The notes: generated by a model from the sequence alone, not told the origin. DNA of 64,000 nt from Xanthobacter autotrophicus (GCF_043194295.1 NZ_JBAFVK010000014.1), one strand, 5' to 3'; positions 1 through 8,090 are shown, counted from the first letter of the stretch. Numbers and translations: made by a program.

Positions 1-1
1 G

Positions 2-166
2 GCGGCCTGGGCCAAGCGCTCCAACGAGGGCCGGGACTATCTGGGCCTCAAGCTCGACGACCCGAGCTTCAACGCCCCCATCTACGCCAACCTCTTCGAG
101 GACGAGGATGCCGAGGGCTACAGCCTCATCTGGTCCCGCCCCAACGGCCGGCGCAGCGCGGACTGA
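2..166 (+). CDS. DUF736 family protein, 3' end only
   Basis: Only the last 54 codons are in the window; the start lies upstream. The readable residues include AAWAKRSNEGRDYLGLKLDD and end in NGRRSAD. This is the C-terminal half of a DUF736 protein, a small (about 100 residue) family of unknown function that is almost always carried by alphaproteobacterial ICEs and plasmids. A second, complete and quite divergent DUF736 gene lies at 6607-6942, so the element carries two. A strong hairpin follows the stop by 11 bases. The family call is by recognition of sequence pattern; the function is unknown. Confidence 0.8.
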   Translation, partial: AAWAKRSNEGRDYLGLKLDDPSFNAPIYANLFEDEDAEGYSLIWSRPNGRRSAD

Positions 167-177
167 GGCCCCGCGAC

Positions 178-208
178 AAGCCCCGCCCGGACGGTCCGGG
201 CGGGGCTT
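178..208 (+). terminator. Rho-independent-type hairpin after DUF736 gene
   Basis: A perfect 14-bp inverted repeat (AAGCCCCGCCCGGA / TCCGGGCGGGGCTT) with a 3-base loop starts 11 bases after the DUF736 stop. There is no long T tract. It sits between convergent genes (DUF736 on +, DUF5615 toxin on -), so it could serve both directions. Confidence 0.7.
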
Positions 209-239
209 CCACCACCCGACACCATGTCATCTGGGGCTG

Positions 240-614
240 TCAGCCCGGAAGCGCATATCGTCTGAGGATCACCGCGCCGGCCTCCTCAACGATCTCAATG
301 GCCTCGTTTATCAAGACCTGCTCGGCCGGGAGCGCTTCCAGCAGTGCATCGAACAGCTCGCGCTGGCGGGCCGGCACCACCTGAGGGACGATGATGACCA
401 GCCCCGCATGAAGCTCCTGCTTCGCATAGAGCTTGCGGAAGTCGCGGGCATTGTTGGTCACGAAGGTAAAATCCTCGGCGACGATCCGAGGCATGAGATT
501 CCAGTCGCTCTCGCCACCAAGGCCGAGCCAGGTCACATGCATGGCGTCATGCCCTCGCGCCTGCGCAACGGCCGCGAGGGACGTGTGCAGGCACTCGTCG
601 ATCAGAAACTTCAT
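240..614 (-). CDS. DUF5615 PIN-like toxin of a DUF433/DUF5615 module
   Basis: This 124-residue protein begins MKFLIDECL and has the DUF5615 (Mut7-C/PIN-like) layout: an acidic pair D6-E7 on the first strand, GHDAMHV near residues 21-27, and a second acidic/Asn block (VTNNARDF) at 52-59. Proteins of this type are predicted metal-dependent RNases. Its start codon overlaps the stop of the upstream DUF433 gene by 4 bases (ATGA), so the two are translated together as a toxin-antitoxin-like pair, with the antitoxin first. RNase activity is inferred from the family and has not been shown here. Confidence 0.8.
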   Translation of the reverse strand: MKFLIDECLHTSLAAVAQARGHDAMHVTWLGLGGESDWNLMPRIVAEDFTFVTNNARDFRKLYAKQELHAGLVIIVPQVVPARQRELFDALLEALPAEQVLINEAIEIVEEAGAVILRRYALPG

Positions 615-1252
615 GCAGCCGTGCCGGAACGGCTCGACCTGGGATCGCCCTTGAGCGTCAAACGCTGCGTGGACTTCAGCCGCAATCCCTGCTCGTCCAG
701 CGTCTTCGGCCGCCCGCGCGCCGGGTGGGCGGCAACCCAGATCGCCGCCAGCTCCAGCATGCGCGGAGCCAGCGCCGGATAGCCTTCCAGGATCTCCTCG
801 GCACTCGCCCCCTGCGCCAGCATGGCGGCGACCATGCGCACGGGAATGCGCGTGCCCCTGAAGACCGGCTCGCCACCGAGAATCCCCTTGTCCCGATGAA
901 TGGCGGCTTCCGCCTCATCGAGCGTCCGGATCTGCGCGTCGAGCTGCTTGCGCGCAGCTCCCACATCGACGATCAGCAATTCGTCGGCCCTCACCGTCTT
1001 GGCGTTCGGCATGGCCGCGATCGCCTCGAACAGCTTCTCGCGCCGCTCCGCGCTCAAGGCCGATCCGACGCCGTGCCAGAGCTTGAGGCGCAGCAGTCCC
1101 TCCTGGGTCAGCGCGCGTCGGGCCGCGCCGCTCGGCCGAAGATCTGGCTTCGTCTCGACGATCTTCTTGTCGATGGCATTGTGGACCGCCTTCACCGCCA
1201 TGCCGCTCACGGCAGCGGCCTCAGTCGGGGTGTAGATGCGGTCGGCAGCCAT
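611..1252 (-). CDS. DUF433 antitoxin-like protein
   Basis: A 213-residue protein starting at ATG 1252, chosen because AGGAG lies 8 bases upstream; a longer in-frame reading to 1441 would lack this site. The N-terminal part (YTPTEAAAVSGMAVKAVHNA) looks like a helix-turn-helix. The C-terminal part holds the DUF433 signature (GEPVFRGTRIPV, around residues 125-140, then EEILEGYP), the fold of VapB-like antitoxins paired with DUF5615 toxins. It is longer than the usual stand-alone DUF433 protein because of the N-terminal domain. It probably neutralises the downstream toxin and may autoregulate the pair through the HTH (inference). Confidence 0.78.
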   Translation of the reverse strand: MAADRIYTPTEAAAVSGMAVKAVHNAIDKKIVETKPDLRPSGAARRALTQEGLLRLKLWHGVGSALSAERREKLFEAIAAMPNAKTVRADELLIVDVGAARKQLDAQIRTLDEAEAAIHRDKGILGGEPVFRGTRIPVRMVAAMLAQGASAEEILEGYPALAPRMLELAAIWVAAHPARGRPKTLDEQGLRLKSTQRLTLKGDPRSSRSGTAA

Positions 1253-1343
1253 AATTATTCTCCTGATAGAGAATAATATAGGAGTGTTCGCCTGGACGGT
1301 AGAGGCTGCCGCCTCAATCCCCCTCGCTGGGGGGAGTTGCCTG

Positions 1344-1562
1344 TCAGGCCTCGTCGTCCGGCTTGACCAGCTCGACGTGGCTGACATCGAGCGCCTGCGC
1401 CAATTCGTAGAGCGTGATGACGGTCGGATTCCGCCTGCCACGCTCGAGGCCGCTGAGATATTGCTGACTGAAGCCAGAGCGCGCCTCGACCTCCTCCTGG
1501 GTCAGGCCTTTCTCCCGACGCAGGCGGGCGAAGTTCCGTCCGACCAGTTTGCGCATGTCCAT
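1344..1562 (-). CDS. Small XRE-family HTH regulator
   Basis: A 72-residue protein that is essentially one Cro/CI helix-turn-helix: LRREKGLTQEEVEARSGFSQ followed by YLSGLERGRRNPTVITLYELAQAL. Such small XRE proteins act as dimeric repressors. It lies 91 bases upstream of the DUF433/DUF5615 pair on the same strand and may be co-transcribed with it. Its start (ATG 1562 or the next Met at 1556) is not fixed by a clear ribosome binding site. An inverted repeat just upstream (1581-1615) is a natural autoregulatory site. Confidence 0.85.
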   Translation of the reverse strand: MDMRKLVGRNFARLRREKGLTQEEVEARSGFSQQYLSGLERGRRNPTVITLYELAQALDVSHVELVKPDDEA

Positions 1563-1580
1563 GCGCAGACGGATGACAAT

Positions 1581-1615
1581 TTACATACTTTAGGTTTATC
1601 AACTTTAATATGTAA
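1581..1615. promoter_or_regulatory. Inverted repeat upstream of the XRE gene
   Basis: TTACATA at 1581-1587 and TATGTAA at 1609-1615 form a perfect 7-bp inverted repeat in an AT-rich patch 18 bases upstream of the XRE start. This is the expected place for a promoter and autorepressor site. No footprint information exists; the role is inferred from position. Confidence 0.4.
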
Positions 1616-1850
1616 TCTCGCCATTGAAAGAGGATCAGCGTATGATCCATGGGCAGTGATCGAGCGGGAATAAGCCAAGCGTGTCCCGCCATCAATCAGG
1701 GAATGGGGACCCTGGTTACATGACAAGACGAACGACCGCGGTTTCATGCCAGGGGTGCCGCATTCGCCGGCTCCTCAACGACCAGATCGAGACGGTGGGT
1801 GTTGGGTCCCAACCTGCACCGGAGCTCAATAGAGCCTTTGGACCAAAGGG

Positions 1851-2126
1851 ATGAGCGACACGACCCTCCTCGACGAGCCACCGGAGAGCTCGACGCTCAC
1901 CGATTACGACCGCACACACATGAAGCTCTATCTGCGCCTCCTGGACGCCGCGACAGACGGGGCGGACTGGCGCGAGGTGGTCTCGGTGTTGTTCGGCCTC
2001 GACCCGGATCGTGAGCCCGAGCGGGCCCGCCGCGTCCATGACAGCCATCTGGCCCGCGCCCGTTGGATGACCACGGACGGCTACCGCCTGCTCGTCCGCG
2101 AGGGCCATCGCGACCCACCCTCGTGA
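1851..2126 (+). CDS. Conserved ICE protein, DUF2285-associated
   Basis: A 91-residue protein (TDYDRTHMKLYLRLLDAATD, then ADWREVVSVLFGLDP, RARWMTTDGYRLLVREG). I recognise it as a small protein that recurs next to DUF2285 and replication genes in alphaproteobacterial ICEs; its function is unknown. The 288 bases between it and the XRE gene hold no other convincing gene. The composition is alpha-helical with many charged residues and no membrane segment or signal peptide. The start at 1851 has a weak Shine-Dalgarno-like AAAGGG 6 bases upstream. Confidence 0.6.
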   Translation: MSDTTLLDEPPESSTLTDYDRTHMKLYLRLLDAATDGADWREVVSVLFGLDPDREPERARRVHDSHLARARWMTTDGYRLLVREGHRDPPS

Positions 2127-2232
2127 TGCGCTGAGGGCAACACCTGTTGCACAATCCGGGGCTTCCGCATGGTCGCACACGCGAGAATTGTATTCGGCTG
2201 AGTCTGCCCCAGACTGACGGTCGGAGAATGCA

Positions 2233-3007
2233 ATGTCCCTGGACACGTCCCGCTGGCGATCACAGTCCACCTACGACTATGTCGACACGCTGACCGCCCC
2301 CGACATCGGATGGGAATGGCTGAGGCGCAACGAAGACTACCAGAGCAGCTACGCCGCGTTCAGTCAGGCCGAACATCCTGCTCCAACGCTGACGGAAGGT
2401 GCAGCGCGAAAGTGGGGACTGCGATTTCCCGGTCGATCCCGCGCATAGGGCAACCGACGCGGACATCTTCTGGCTTCCAGAGGAAGATACCAGCAGCGTC
2501 ATCCTCACCTTCGCGCCGCCAGCCTTCGGTTCCTCCAGCGACGTGCTCTCGCTGCTGACCGGCTCGGATCTTGTCCGCGCCGATGACGGGCTTCACCATC
2601 TGCGCGACCTGGCCAACGGCCAGCGCCTCCACCTCGTCCTTCCGCCCGACGCCGCGCCGGGTCGGCCGCTTGCGGCCGTCGTGCCGCTCGGCCCCGACGG
2701 CTTCGATCGCCTCGAAGCCGTTGGCCGGCTCCTCGCCGCCCTGCATGGTCGCGAGGTGCCTCCTGACACCCGCCTGACGCCGCAGCAACTGGCGCGCGCC
2801 CGCCGCATGCTGCAGGCCGCCGATGGCCACCATAATGGTGCGACCCAGAAGGAGATCGCCGAGGTCATCCTCGACACCGGCCGGCTCACCCGCGACGAAT
2901 GGCAGGCCTCTTCGGCGCGCCACGCCGTCATGGGCTTGCTGCGCGGTGCCCGCGCCATGATCGCCGGCGGCTATCGCAAGCTGCTTCGTCATCGTCGGCG
3001 ATCCTAG
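2233..3007 (+). pseudogene. DUF6499-DUF2285 protein gene broken by a frameshift
   Basis: Two reading frames together make one familiar protein. From ATG 2233 the first frame gives a DUF6499 domain (TAPDIGWEWLRRNEDYQSSY) and runs to AARKWGLRF before a stop at 2448. The second frame continues from about 2430 as PVDPAHRATDADIFWLPEED and then a full DUF2285 domain (PPDTRLTPQQLARARRML, GLLRGARAMIAGGYRKLL). Removing one C from the CCC run at 2428-2430 restores one frame of about 257 codons. DUF2285 proteins are DNA-binding-like regulators of ICE genes. A single-base insertion, a sequencing error or true recoding are all possible. Confidence 0.7.
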
Positions 3008-3148
3008 ACCAGCTGGGCGCCGTCCCCGGTGTGGGAATTCAGGTCCCCCCAAAATCCCACTGCAACTCGCCAGTCGCGCTTCGCCATCGTGACCGTCACC
3101 GACCGCCCTCCCCCAGCGGTCTGAGCGACCCTCACGGAGACCCGATCC

Positions 3149-3430
3149 ATGCGACCCGATCTCGCCATTCTTCCTCCGCGCTACCTGCGCACCAAGGAAG
3201 CCGCGGAATTCCTCTCCCTCTCCGCCCGCACTCTGGAGAAGCACCGGACCTATGGAACCGGCCCCGCCTACCGCAAGCTGGGCGGGCGCGTCGTCTATGC
3301 GGTGGACGATCTGAAGGCCTGGGCCGAGCGCGGCGCCGTCACCTCCACCTCCGATCCCCGCGGCACCGTCCTGCCTGCCAAGCGCCACGCCCCTGCCCCG
3401 CCGGCTTCTGCCGGCCGCTACGCCCGCTGA
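3149..3430 (+). CDS. Excisionase/AlpA-like helix-turn-helix protein
   Basis: A 93-residue protein with a MerR-type winged HTH in its first 65 residues (RYLRTKEAAEFLSLSARTLE, then AYRKLGGRVVYAVDDLKAW), the standard layout of excisionases and AlpA-like regulators. The tail is Pro/Ala-rich and probably disordered. It sits 18 bases upstream of the replication initiator and is probably co-transcribed with it. It may control the ICE replication/transfer operon or assist excision; the sequence cannot separate these. Confidence 0.82.
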   Translation: MRPDLAILPPRYLRTKEAAEFLSLSARTLEKHRTYGTGPAYRKLGGRVVYAVDDLKAWAERGAVTSTSDPRGTVLPAKRHAPAPPASAGRYAR

Positions 3431-3448
3431 TCCAGAGGCGGCTTCCCG

Positions 3449-4609
3449 ATGCCGGCGCACCACCGACCCTCCCCGGAGCGTGAGCAGCTCGACCTGTTCC
3501 ACGCGCGTCCCGGCGACTTCGCGCCCCGCGATGCGCAGGATCTCATGGCCTATCCCTTCTTCTCCCTGGCCAAGTCGCACCGCATCGCGCCCATCGACTT
3601 CTCAGCCGGTGATGTCGCCATCCGGGTCGAGGCCGTGCCCGACCACGGCATGGCCACCATCTGGGATGCCGACATCCTGATCTGGGCGGCGAGCCAGATC
3701 GTCGAGGCCCGCGACGCCGGCCTGCGCACCTCGCGCCTGATGGCGGCGACCCCCTACGAGATCCTCACCTTCATCCGGCGTGGCGTGTCCCTGCGGGACT
3801 ACCAGCGCCTCAAGGCGGCGCTCGACCGCCTCCAGTCCACGACGGTGGTCACGTCCATCCGCCAGCTGGCCGAGGGACGGCGCCACCGCTTCTCCTGGAT
3901 CAACGAATGGCAGGAGCGCACCGACGGCGCCGGCCGGCCCATGGGCATCGAGCTGATCGTCCCCGACTGGTTCTATCGCGCCGTGCTCGACGATGCGCTC
4001 GTTCTGACCATCGACCGGGCCTATTTCGATCTGACGGGCGGCCTCGACCGCTGGCTCTATCGGCTGGTGCGCAAGCACGGCGGGTGGCAGCGCGACGGCT
4101 GGCGCTTCGAACTGCGCCACCTTCACCAGAAGTCCGGCAGCCTCTCGCCCTTCAAGCGCTTCGCCTTTGAGCTTCGCGACGTCATCCGCCGCCAGCCGCT
4201 GCCGGGCTACCTGCTGTTTCTCGAAGTGGAGATCGGCGGCCGTCTGCTGCTCGCCTTCGAGCCATCAGCGCCCTGTGGACAGGCTGTGGATCGCATCGTG
4301 CTATCGGGAACCCCGGATATCGTGCCATCGGGAACCGCACAATCGTGCTATCGGGAACCAAAATCGGCCTTAAGTCCCGAGAGGAAAAATCGAAATCGCG
4401 CCCTTAACTTAGAGTCTAACGTAGACTCTAACTTTAAGACGCGCGCACGCGATGTGGATAACATCGCTACGAAGCCGGAAAGCGCCGCTCGATCTCTGAC
4501 TATCAAAGATAGACGCGATACGGATTTCCGTAAAGACGGCTTTACGACTCGCGATACTTGCGGCCCTGCGCAACTGCCCCTCGACCCTGGTCGGGGAGGC
4601 CAGCGATGA
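3449..4609 (+). CDS. Replication initiator protein A (RPA family)
   Basis: A 386-residue protein whose first 270 residues match the RPA replication-initiator family (LMAYPFFSLAKSHRIAPIDF, MATIWDADILIWAASQIVEA, YEILTFIRRG, LHQKSGSLSPFKRFAFELRD), common on alphaproteobacterial plasmids and ICEs. It would bind origin repeats so that the excised circle can replicate. The last 100 residues are low in conservation and Ser/Thr/Arg-rich because this stretch of DNA carries three iterons, a DnaA box and several palindromes: the origin overlaps the 3' end of the gene. The stop overlaps the parA start (ATGA). Confidence 0.88.
   Translation: MPAHHRPSPEREQLDLFHARPGDFAPRDAQDLMAYPFFSLAKSHRIAPIDFSAGDVAIRVEAVPDHGMATIWDADILIWAASQIVEARDAGLRTSRLMAATPYEILTFIRRGVSLRDYQRLKAALDRLQSTTVVTSIRQLAEGRRHRFSWINEWQERTDGAGRPMGIELIVPDWFYRAVLDDALVLTIDRAYFDLTGGLDRWLYRLVRKHGGWQRDGWRFELRHLHQKSGSLSPFKRFAFELRDVIRRQPLPGYLLFLEVEIGGRLLLAFEPSAPCGQAVDRIVLSGTPDIVPSGTAQSCYREPKSALSPERKNRNRALNLESNVDSNFKTRARDVDNIATKPESAARSLTIKDRRDTDFRKDGFTTRDTCGPAQLPLDPGRGGQR
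4295..4359. repeat. Three iterons inside the 3' end of the rep gene
   Basis: An 18-bp unit, ATCGTGCTATCGGGAACC, occurs at 4295-4312, 4319-4336 (one mismatch, C for T) and 4342-4359. The start-to-start spacing is 24 and 23 bases, about two helical turns, as expected for binding sites of an iteron-type initiator. They lie within the coding sequence of the initiator itself. Confidence 0.85.
4378..4560. other. Probable vegetative origin: AT-rich, DnaA box and palindromes
   Basis: After the iterons the base composition drops sharply. The stretch holds a perfect 10-bp inverted repeat (TTAGAGTCTA at 4409-4418, TAGACTCTAA at 4422-4431), a consensus DnaA box TGTGGATAA (4453-4461), and three more palindromes: CTATC-AAA-GATAG (4500-4512), TACGGA-TT-TCCGTA (4519-4532) and GTAAAG-ACGG-CTTTAC (4530-4545). 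Iterons, a DnaA box and an AT-rich DUE-like tract beside a rep gene are the classical elements of an origin. That this is the active oriV is inference. Confidence 0.65.
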
Positions 4610-5259
4610 TCATCGCGCTGGCCAACCAAAAAGGCGGTGTCGGCAAGACCACGCTGGCCCTGCACCTCGCCGGCACGTGGGCGCGCCAGGGCAAGCGCGT
4701 CACCCTGATCGATGCCGATCCCCAGGGCTGGGCCCTCGACTGGTCGCAGCAGCGCGCCCGTGAGGGGCTGTCGCGCCTCTTCGGCGTCGTGGGCCTTGCG
4801 CGCGACACGCTGCACCGGGAGGCCCCTGAAATCGCCCGCGATGCCGACCATGTCGTCATCGACGGACCACCCCGCATCGCCGGCCTCATGCGCTCCGCGT
4901 TGCTGGCGGCCGACCTGGTGCTGCTGCCGGTTCAGCCGTCTCCCCTCGACGGCTGGGCCTCGGCCGAGATGCTCGCCCTGCTGCGGGAAGCACGCATCTA
5001 CCGGCCGCAGCTCGCCGCGCGGTTCATCCTGAACCGGTGCGCCACCCGCACCGTCATCGCCCGCGAGACCGCCGAGACCCTGGCCGATCACGAGCCGCCG
5101 GTGCTCGCGACGACCGTTGGCCAGCGTGTCGTCTTTGCCGATGCCGCGCAGACCGGCCGGCTCGCCTTCGAGATCGACGAGGCAAGCCCGGCCGCGCGCG
5201 AGATCGTGGCGCTGGCGGCCGAGATCGACCGCCTGCGCATCGGGAGGATCGCCGCATGA
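4606..5259 (+). CDS. parA: ParA-family partition ATPase
   Basis: A 217-residue ParA/MinD-like ATPase. The deviant Walker A (NQKGGVGKTT) is at residues 7-16, switch I (DADPQGWALDW) near 35-45, and the Walker B-like VVIDGPPR near 84-91. The short form without an N-terminal HTH is typical of plasmid type Ib and ICE ParA proteins. ATG 4606 is chosen because it overlaps the stop of the initiator and starts exactly before the conserved MIIALANQKGG. With the next gene it probably keeps the excised element in both daughter cells. Confidence 0.9.
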   Translation: MIIALANQKGGVGKTTLALHLAGTWARQGKRVTLIDADPQGWALDWSQQRAREGLSRLFGVVGLARDTLHREAPEIARDADHVVIDGPPRIAGLMRSALLAADLVLLPVQPSPLDGWASAEMLALLREARIYRPQLAARFILNRCATRTVIARETAETLADHEPPVLATTVGQRVVFADAAQTGRLAFEIDEASPAAREIVALAAEIDRLRIGRIAA

Positions 5260-5501
5260 GCAGGCGCGATTTCGTCGCCCGGCCGAACGACGCCGAGCGC
5301 TGGATCAAGGCCGCCGATACGCCATCGGCGCGCGATGATGTCGCCAATGCCTATAGCGCCAGGCTCACCATCGACGTCACGCCCGAGCTGCGCGGGCGCA
5401 TCAAGGTCGCCGCCTTCCGGCGCGGCGTCACCGTCGCCGACATGCTGCGCGACCTCCTCGCACGCGAATTCCCGCCCCCCACCGAAGGAGATGCTCCATG
5501 A
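5256..5501 (+). CDS. Small partition-partner-like protein
   Basis: An 81-residue protein starting 4 bases inside the parA stop (ATGA). The C-terminal half (SARLTIDVTPELRGRIKVAA followed by FRRGVTVADMLRDLLAREF) has the strand-helix-helix pattern of ribbon-helix-helix DNA-binding proteins. Its place directly after parA makes it a good candidate for the centromere-binding partner (ParB/ParG-like role), but no family name can be assigned with confidence. It overlaps the next gene by 4 bases. Confidence 0.72.
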   Translation: MSRRDFVARPNDAERWIKAADTPSARDDVANAYSARLTIDVTPELRGRIKVAAFRRGVTVADMLRDLLAREFPPPTEGDAP

Positions 5502-6019
5502 CCAGCACCGGCGCTTCCCGCGGGCGTGGTGGCCGCCTGTCAAATGACGCCCCTGCGCCAGCAAGCACGTTTGTCGAGCTCACCTGGCTCGAGCGACGGA
5601 TCGAGACCTGGATCCGCTTCGGCCACCACACCTCGGAAAAGATCATCGACCGTCACCGGCGCGTCCTCGGATTTCCTGCCGGGTCGGTCTTCGGGTTCGT
5701 GCGCTGGGCTGCGAACGATTTCGGCACCATCCTCTCGCGCATCGACATCGTGCGCGCGGTCGGCGCCGACGCGCCGTGCCAGACCGTGCCTTTCGTCCGG
5801 CCCGGCGGCGACATCCTGCTCAAGATCGACGGGTGGCCGAAGGTCGAGCGCGTCCTGCAAGGGATCGACGCCATCGAGGCGCGCCACATCGATCCGGCCG
5901 ACGTCTCCCCCGATCATTGGCGCCATGTCCACAACCGGCTGATCGCCGGGCAGGAGCCGCGCACCTATTCCATCGCGCAGCACCACGCGTTCCTGCTGCG
6001 CCGGAGGGCCGAGCCATGA
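5498..6019 (+). CDS. DUF2840 domain protein
   Basis: A 173-residue protein of the DUF2840 family, recognised by VELTWLERRIETWIRFG, GSVFGFVRWAANDFGTI and the HWRHVHNRL block. DUF2840 genes are conserved between parA and the TraF-type peptidase in Trb-type ICEs of alphaproteobacteria; their role is unknown. There is no signal peptide or membrane segment, so it is probably cytoplasmic. Both ends overlap neighbours by 4 bases, showing it is part of one operon from the rep gene to the peptidase. Confidence 0.85.
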   Translation: MTSTGASRGRGGRLSNDAPAPASTFVELTWLERRIETWIRFGHHTSEKIIDRHRRVLGFPAGSVFGFVRWAANDFGTILSRIDIVRAVGADAPCQTVPFVRPGGDILLKIDGWPKVERVLQGIDAIEARHIDPADVSPDHWRHVHNRLIAGQEPRTYSIAQHHAFLLRRRAEP

Positions 6020-6561
6020 CGCGCTTCGGCTATGTGATGGCGACATATGTCGCGACCATGGGCGTCACGCTCGCCGCATTCGTTCCGACGCCGCTGACGC
6101 TGGTCTGGAATGCCTCCGCCAGCGCACCGGTGGGCCTCTATACCATCTCCCCCGCAGATCGGCTGGAGGTCACCGACCTCGTCGCCGTCGCGGCGCCGGA
6201 CCGGCTCGCGCGCTTCCTCGCCGCCCGCGGCTATCTGGCGGAGGGGGTGCCGCTGATGAAACGCGTTGCCGCGCTGCCAGGACAGCGCGTCTGCCGGCTG
6301 CGTGGCGAGATCACCGTCGACGGCATCGCCATGGGACGGGCCCTGGACCGCGACCGCCTCGGCCGCGACCTGCAGACCTGGAGCGGCTGCCACATCGTCG
6401 CCGGGAGCGAACTTTTCCTGATGAACTGGCAATCCGCCGACAGCCTCGACGGGCGGTATTTCGGGCCGCTTCCGGCGCGCGCGGTCATCGGCAAGGCCAT
6501 GCCGCTCTACACCGACGAAGACGGCGACGGCCGTTTCGTCTGGCGCGCGCCGACCCGGTGA
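6016..6561 (+). CDS. traF: TraF-type S26 signal peptidase
   Basis: A 181-residue membrane serine protease of the S26/TraF family. An N-terminal membrane segment covers about residues 5-25. The catalytic serine region is NASASAPVGLY (Ser36), and the general base Lys82 lies in LMKRVAALPG, followed by the S26 box (NWQSADSLDGRYFGPL). In RP4, TraF processes and cyclises the TrbC pilin, and a TrbC gene is present here at 37064. The start ATG 6016 overlaps the DUF2840 stop, so the longer reading frame upstream is not used. Confidence 0.9.
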   Translation: MTRFGYVMATYVATMGVTLAAFVPTPLTLVWNASASAPVGLYTISPADRLEVTDLVAVAAPDRLARFLAARGYLAEGVPLMKRVAALPGQRVCRLRGEITVDGIAMGRALDRDRLGRDLQTWSGCHIVAGSELFLMNWQSADSLDGRYFGPLPARAVIGKAMPLYTDEDGDGRFVWRAPTR

Positions 6562-6606
6562 CGCCCCGCGCCCAATCCCTTCCCACCCACCTCGAAGGAG
6601 CACCCG

Positions 6607-6942
6607 ATGTCCCTCATCGGTCAGTTCAGCCGCACCCGGAACGGCTATGCCGGACACATCCGCACCCTCTCCATCGACGCGGAGATCGTCCTCGTGCCGG
6701 CCGAGCAGTCCGACGCCGAGCATGCGCCGGACTACCGCGTTCATCTCCTGGACGATGACGGGCCGGAGATCGGCGCCGGCTGGAAGCGCATCGGGGAGAA
6801 GGCCGGCGACTACGTCTCCCTGGTGATCGACGATCCGGTCTTTCTCCAGCCCATCCGTGCCCATCTGTTCCAGTCCCTCATCGACCGAACCGCATGGGGC
6901 CTGCACTGGACCCGTCCGTCAAAGCGCGGCGAGCGGGACTGA
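6607..6942 (+). CDS. DUF736 family protein (complete copy)
   Basis: A 111-residue protein, MSLIGQFSRTRNGYAGHIRT and then DDGPEIGAGWKR, with the DUF736 pattern. It is clearly diverged from the partial copy at 2-166, especially at the C-terminus. A good ribosome site (GAAGGAG) lies 8 bases before the ATG. Function unknown; the family is a marker of alphaproteobacterial ICEs. It falls between the TraF peptidase and the transglycosylase, the conserved position in this type of element. Confidence 0.85.
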   Translation: MSLIGQFSRTRNGYAGHIRTLSIDAEIVLVPAEQSDAEHAPDYRVHLLDDDGPEIGAGWKRIGEKAGDYVSLVIDDPVFLQPIRAHLFQSLIDRTAWGLHWTRPSKRGERD

Positions 6943-6946
6943 ACCC

Positions 6947-7708
6947 ATGACTGTCCCGCACCGGCGGCCCCTCGCCGAGCGGTCCTCCGCCGCCCGCAGC
7001 CTGAGCCTCCTTTTCCTTTCCGGCCTGCTCGCCACCACGACCGCACCGGTCGGCTTGCGCGCGCAGAACGCGCCCGTCGGTCGGCTTGAGGTGAGCGATT
7101 CCTTTGACGCTCCGATTGCCGAGGCCGCACAGCGCTTCGGCATTCCGGCGGCCTGGATCCGGGCCGTGATGCACGCGGAAAGCGCCGTGGATGCGACCGC
7201 CGTCTCCCCGAGAGGCGCGATGGGCCTGATGCAGATCATGCCCGAGACCTGGGCGGAGCTGCGTCGGCGCCACCGACTTGGCGATGATCCTTTTGATCCG
7301 CGCGACAACATCCTCGCCGGCGCCGCCAATCTGCGCGAACTCAACGACCGCTACGGCGCTCCGGGCCTGCTCGCGGCCTACCATGCGGGGCCGGCGCGCT
7401 ACGAGGCGTATCTCGCCGGCCGCCAGTTGCCGGCCGAGACCCGCGCCTATGTCGCCATGCTCGCGCCGGCCTTCGGCGGCGGTGAGCTACCGGCGCCGAT
7501 GGCCACACCTGCCGCCGATCCGCAATCCTGGCGCGGCGCGCCGCTGTTCGTCTCGCAGCAGGAGAGCACGCCTGCCACCGATGCGCCGACGACCACCAGG
7601 CCGGCTGGTGGCGAGTTGAACACGCGAATGCAAGACGCTGCGTCTGCGTTCACGCCGCAGCCTAAGGGCCTTTTCATTGCGCTCTCGCCCGCGGGAGGAC
7701 GGCCGTGA
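6947..7708 (+). CDS. Lytic transglycosylase (VirB1-like)
   Basis: A 253-residue periplasmic enzyme. An N-terminal signal segment (SLSLLFLSGLLATTTAP, about 18-34) precedes an SLT domain: the catalytic Glu78 in AVMHAESAVD, then SPRGAMGLMQIMPETW, NILAGAANLREL and LLAAYHAGPARYEAYL. It would open the peptidoglycan locally so that the conjugation machine can be assembled. The C-terminal 80 residues are Pro/Thr-rich and not part of the domain. The start at 6947 is 4 bases after the DUF736 stop. Confidence 0.92.
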   Translation: MTVPHRRPLAERSSAARSLSLLFLSGLLATTTAPVGLRAQNAPVGRLEVSDSFDAPIAEAAQRFGIPAAWIRAVMHAESAVDATAVSPRGAMGLMQIMPETWAELRRRHRLGDDPFDPRDNILAGAANLRELNDRYGAPGLLAAYHAGPARYEAYLAGRQLPAETRAYVAMLAPAFGGGELPAPMATPAADPQSWRGAPLFVSQQESTPATDAPTTTRPAGGELNTRMQDAASAFTPQPKGLFIALSPAGGRP

Positions 7709-8090
7709 TCGCGCACGCTCATGTCGTTGCCACCCGTTGCCCCCGCACGCGCCTCACCGCAGAAGTTCCTCCTGCAGGAATGCGCCACGGATGCTACCCG
7801 GCGCAATCCGACTTGCCGAACAGCAGCAGGAGTGCCCCGATGGTCGCGCTCGTACCCTTGCGGCCTGACGCGCTGTCCTGGATAGGAAGGGCGGGATGGC
7901 AAGAGCAGTGGAAACACGACCGATTAGGAGGGCGAGATAAAAGCGCATGCCCGGATCGCGTCAAGCCACTGACGTGGCTCGCGCTTTTCCGTGCATGGTG
8001 GTCGATCGCGGGCATGCTGCCCGGTTTTCATGAGGGACTACAAGCCCCTCGTATGCACGCGCCTTTCTTGGCACCACCGAGGGGTCTGCC
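7709..8090 (+). other. Non-coding gap before the relaxase; possible oriT
   Basis: About 380 bases without a recognised gene. A weak open frame (GTG 7705, 129 codons, overlapping the transglycosylase stop and preceded by GGAGGA) has no recognisable domain and atypical codon use, so it is not called. The DNA has a small palindrome TTCCT-CCTGC-AGGAA (7765-7779) and a hairpin GAGGG/CCCTC near 8033-8052. In MOBP elements the transfer origin usually lies just upstream of the relaxase gene, so this is where oriT should be looked for; I cannot identify a nic site with certainty. Confidence 0.4.

Noticed and set aside
2360..3580. A 406-codon minus-strand frame
   Set aside because: It is antisense to the DUF2285 region and the HTH gene; low-complexity composition.
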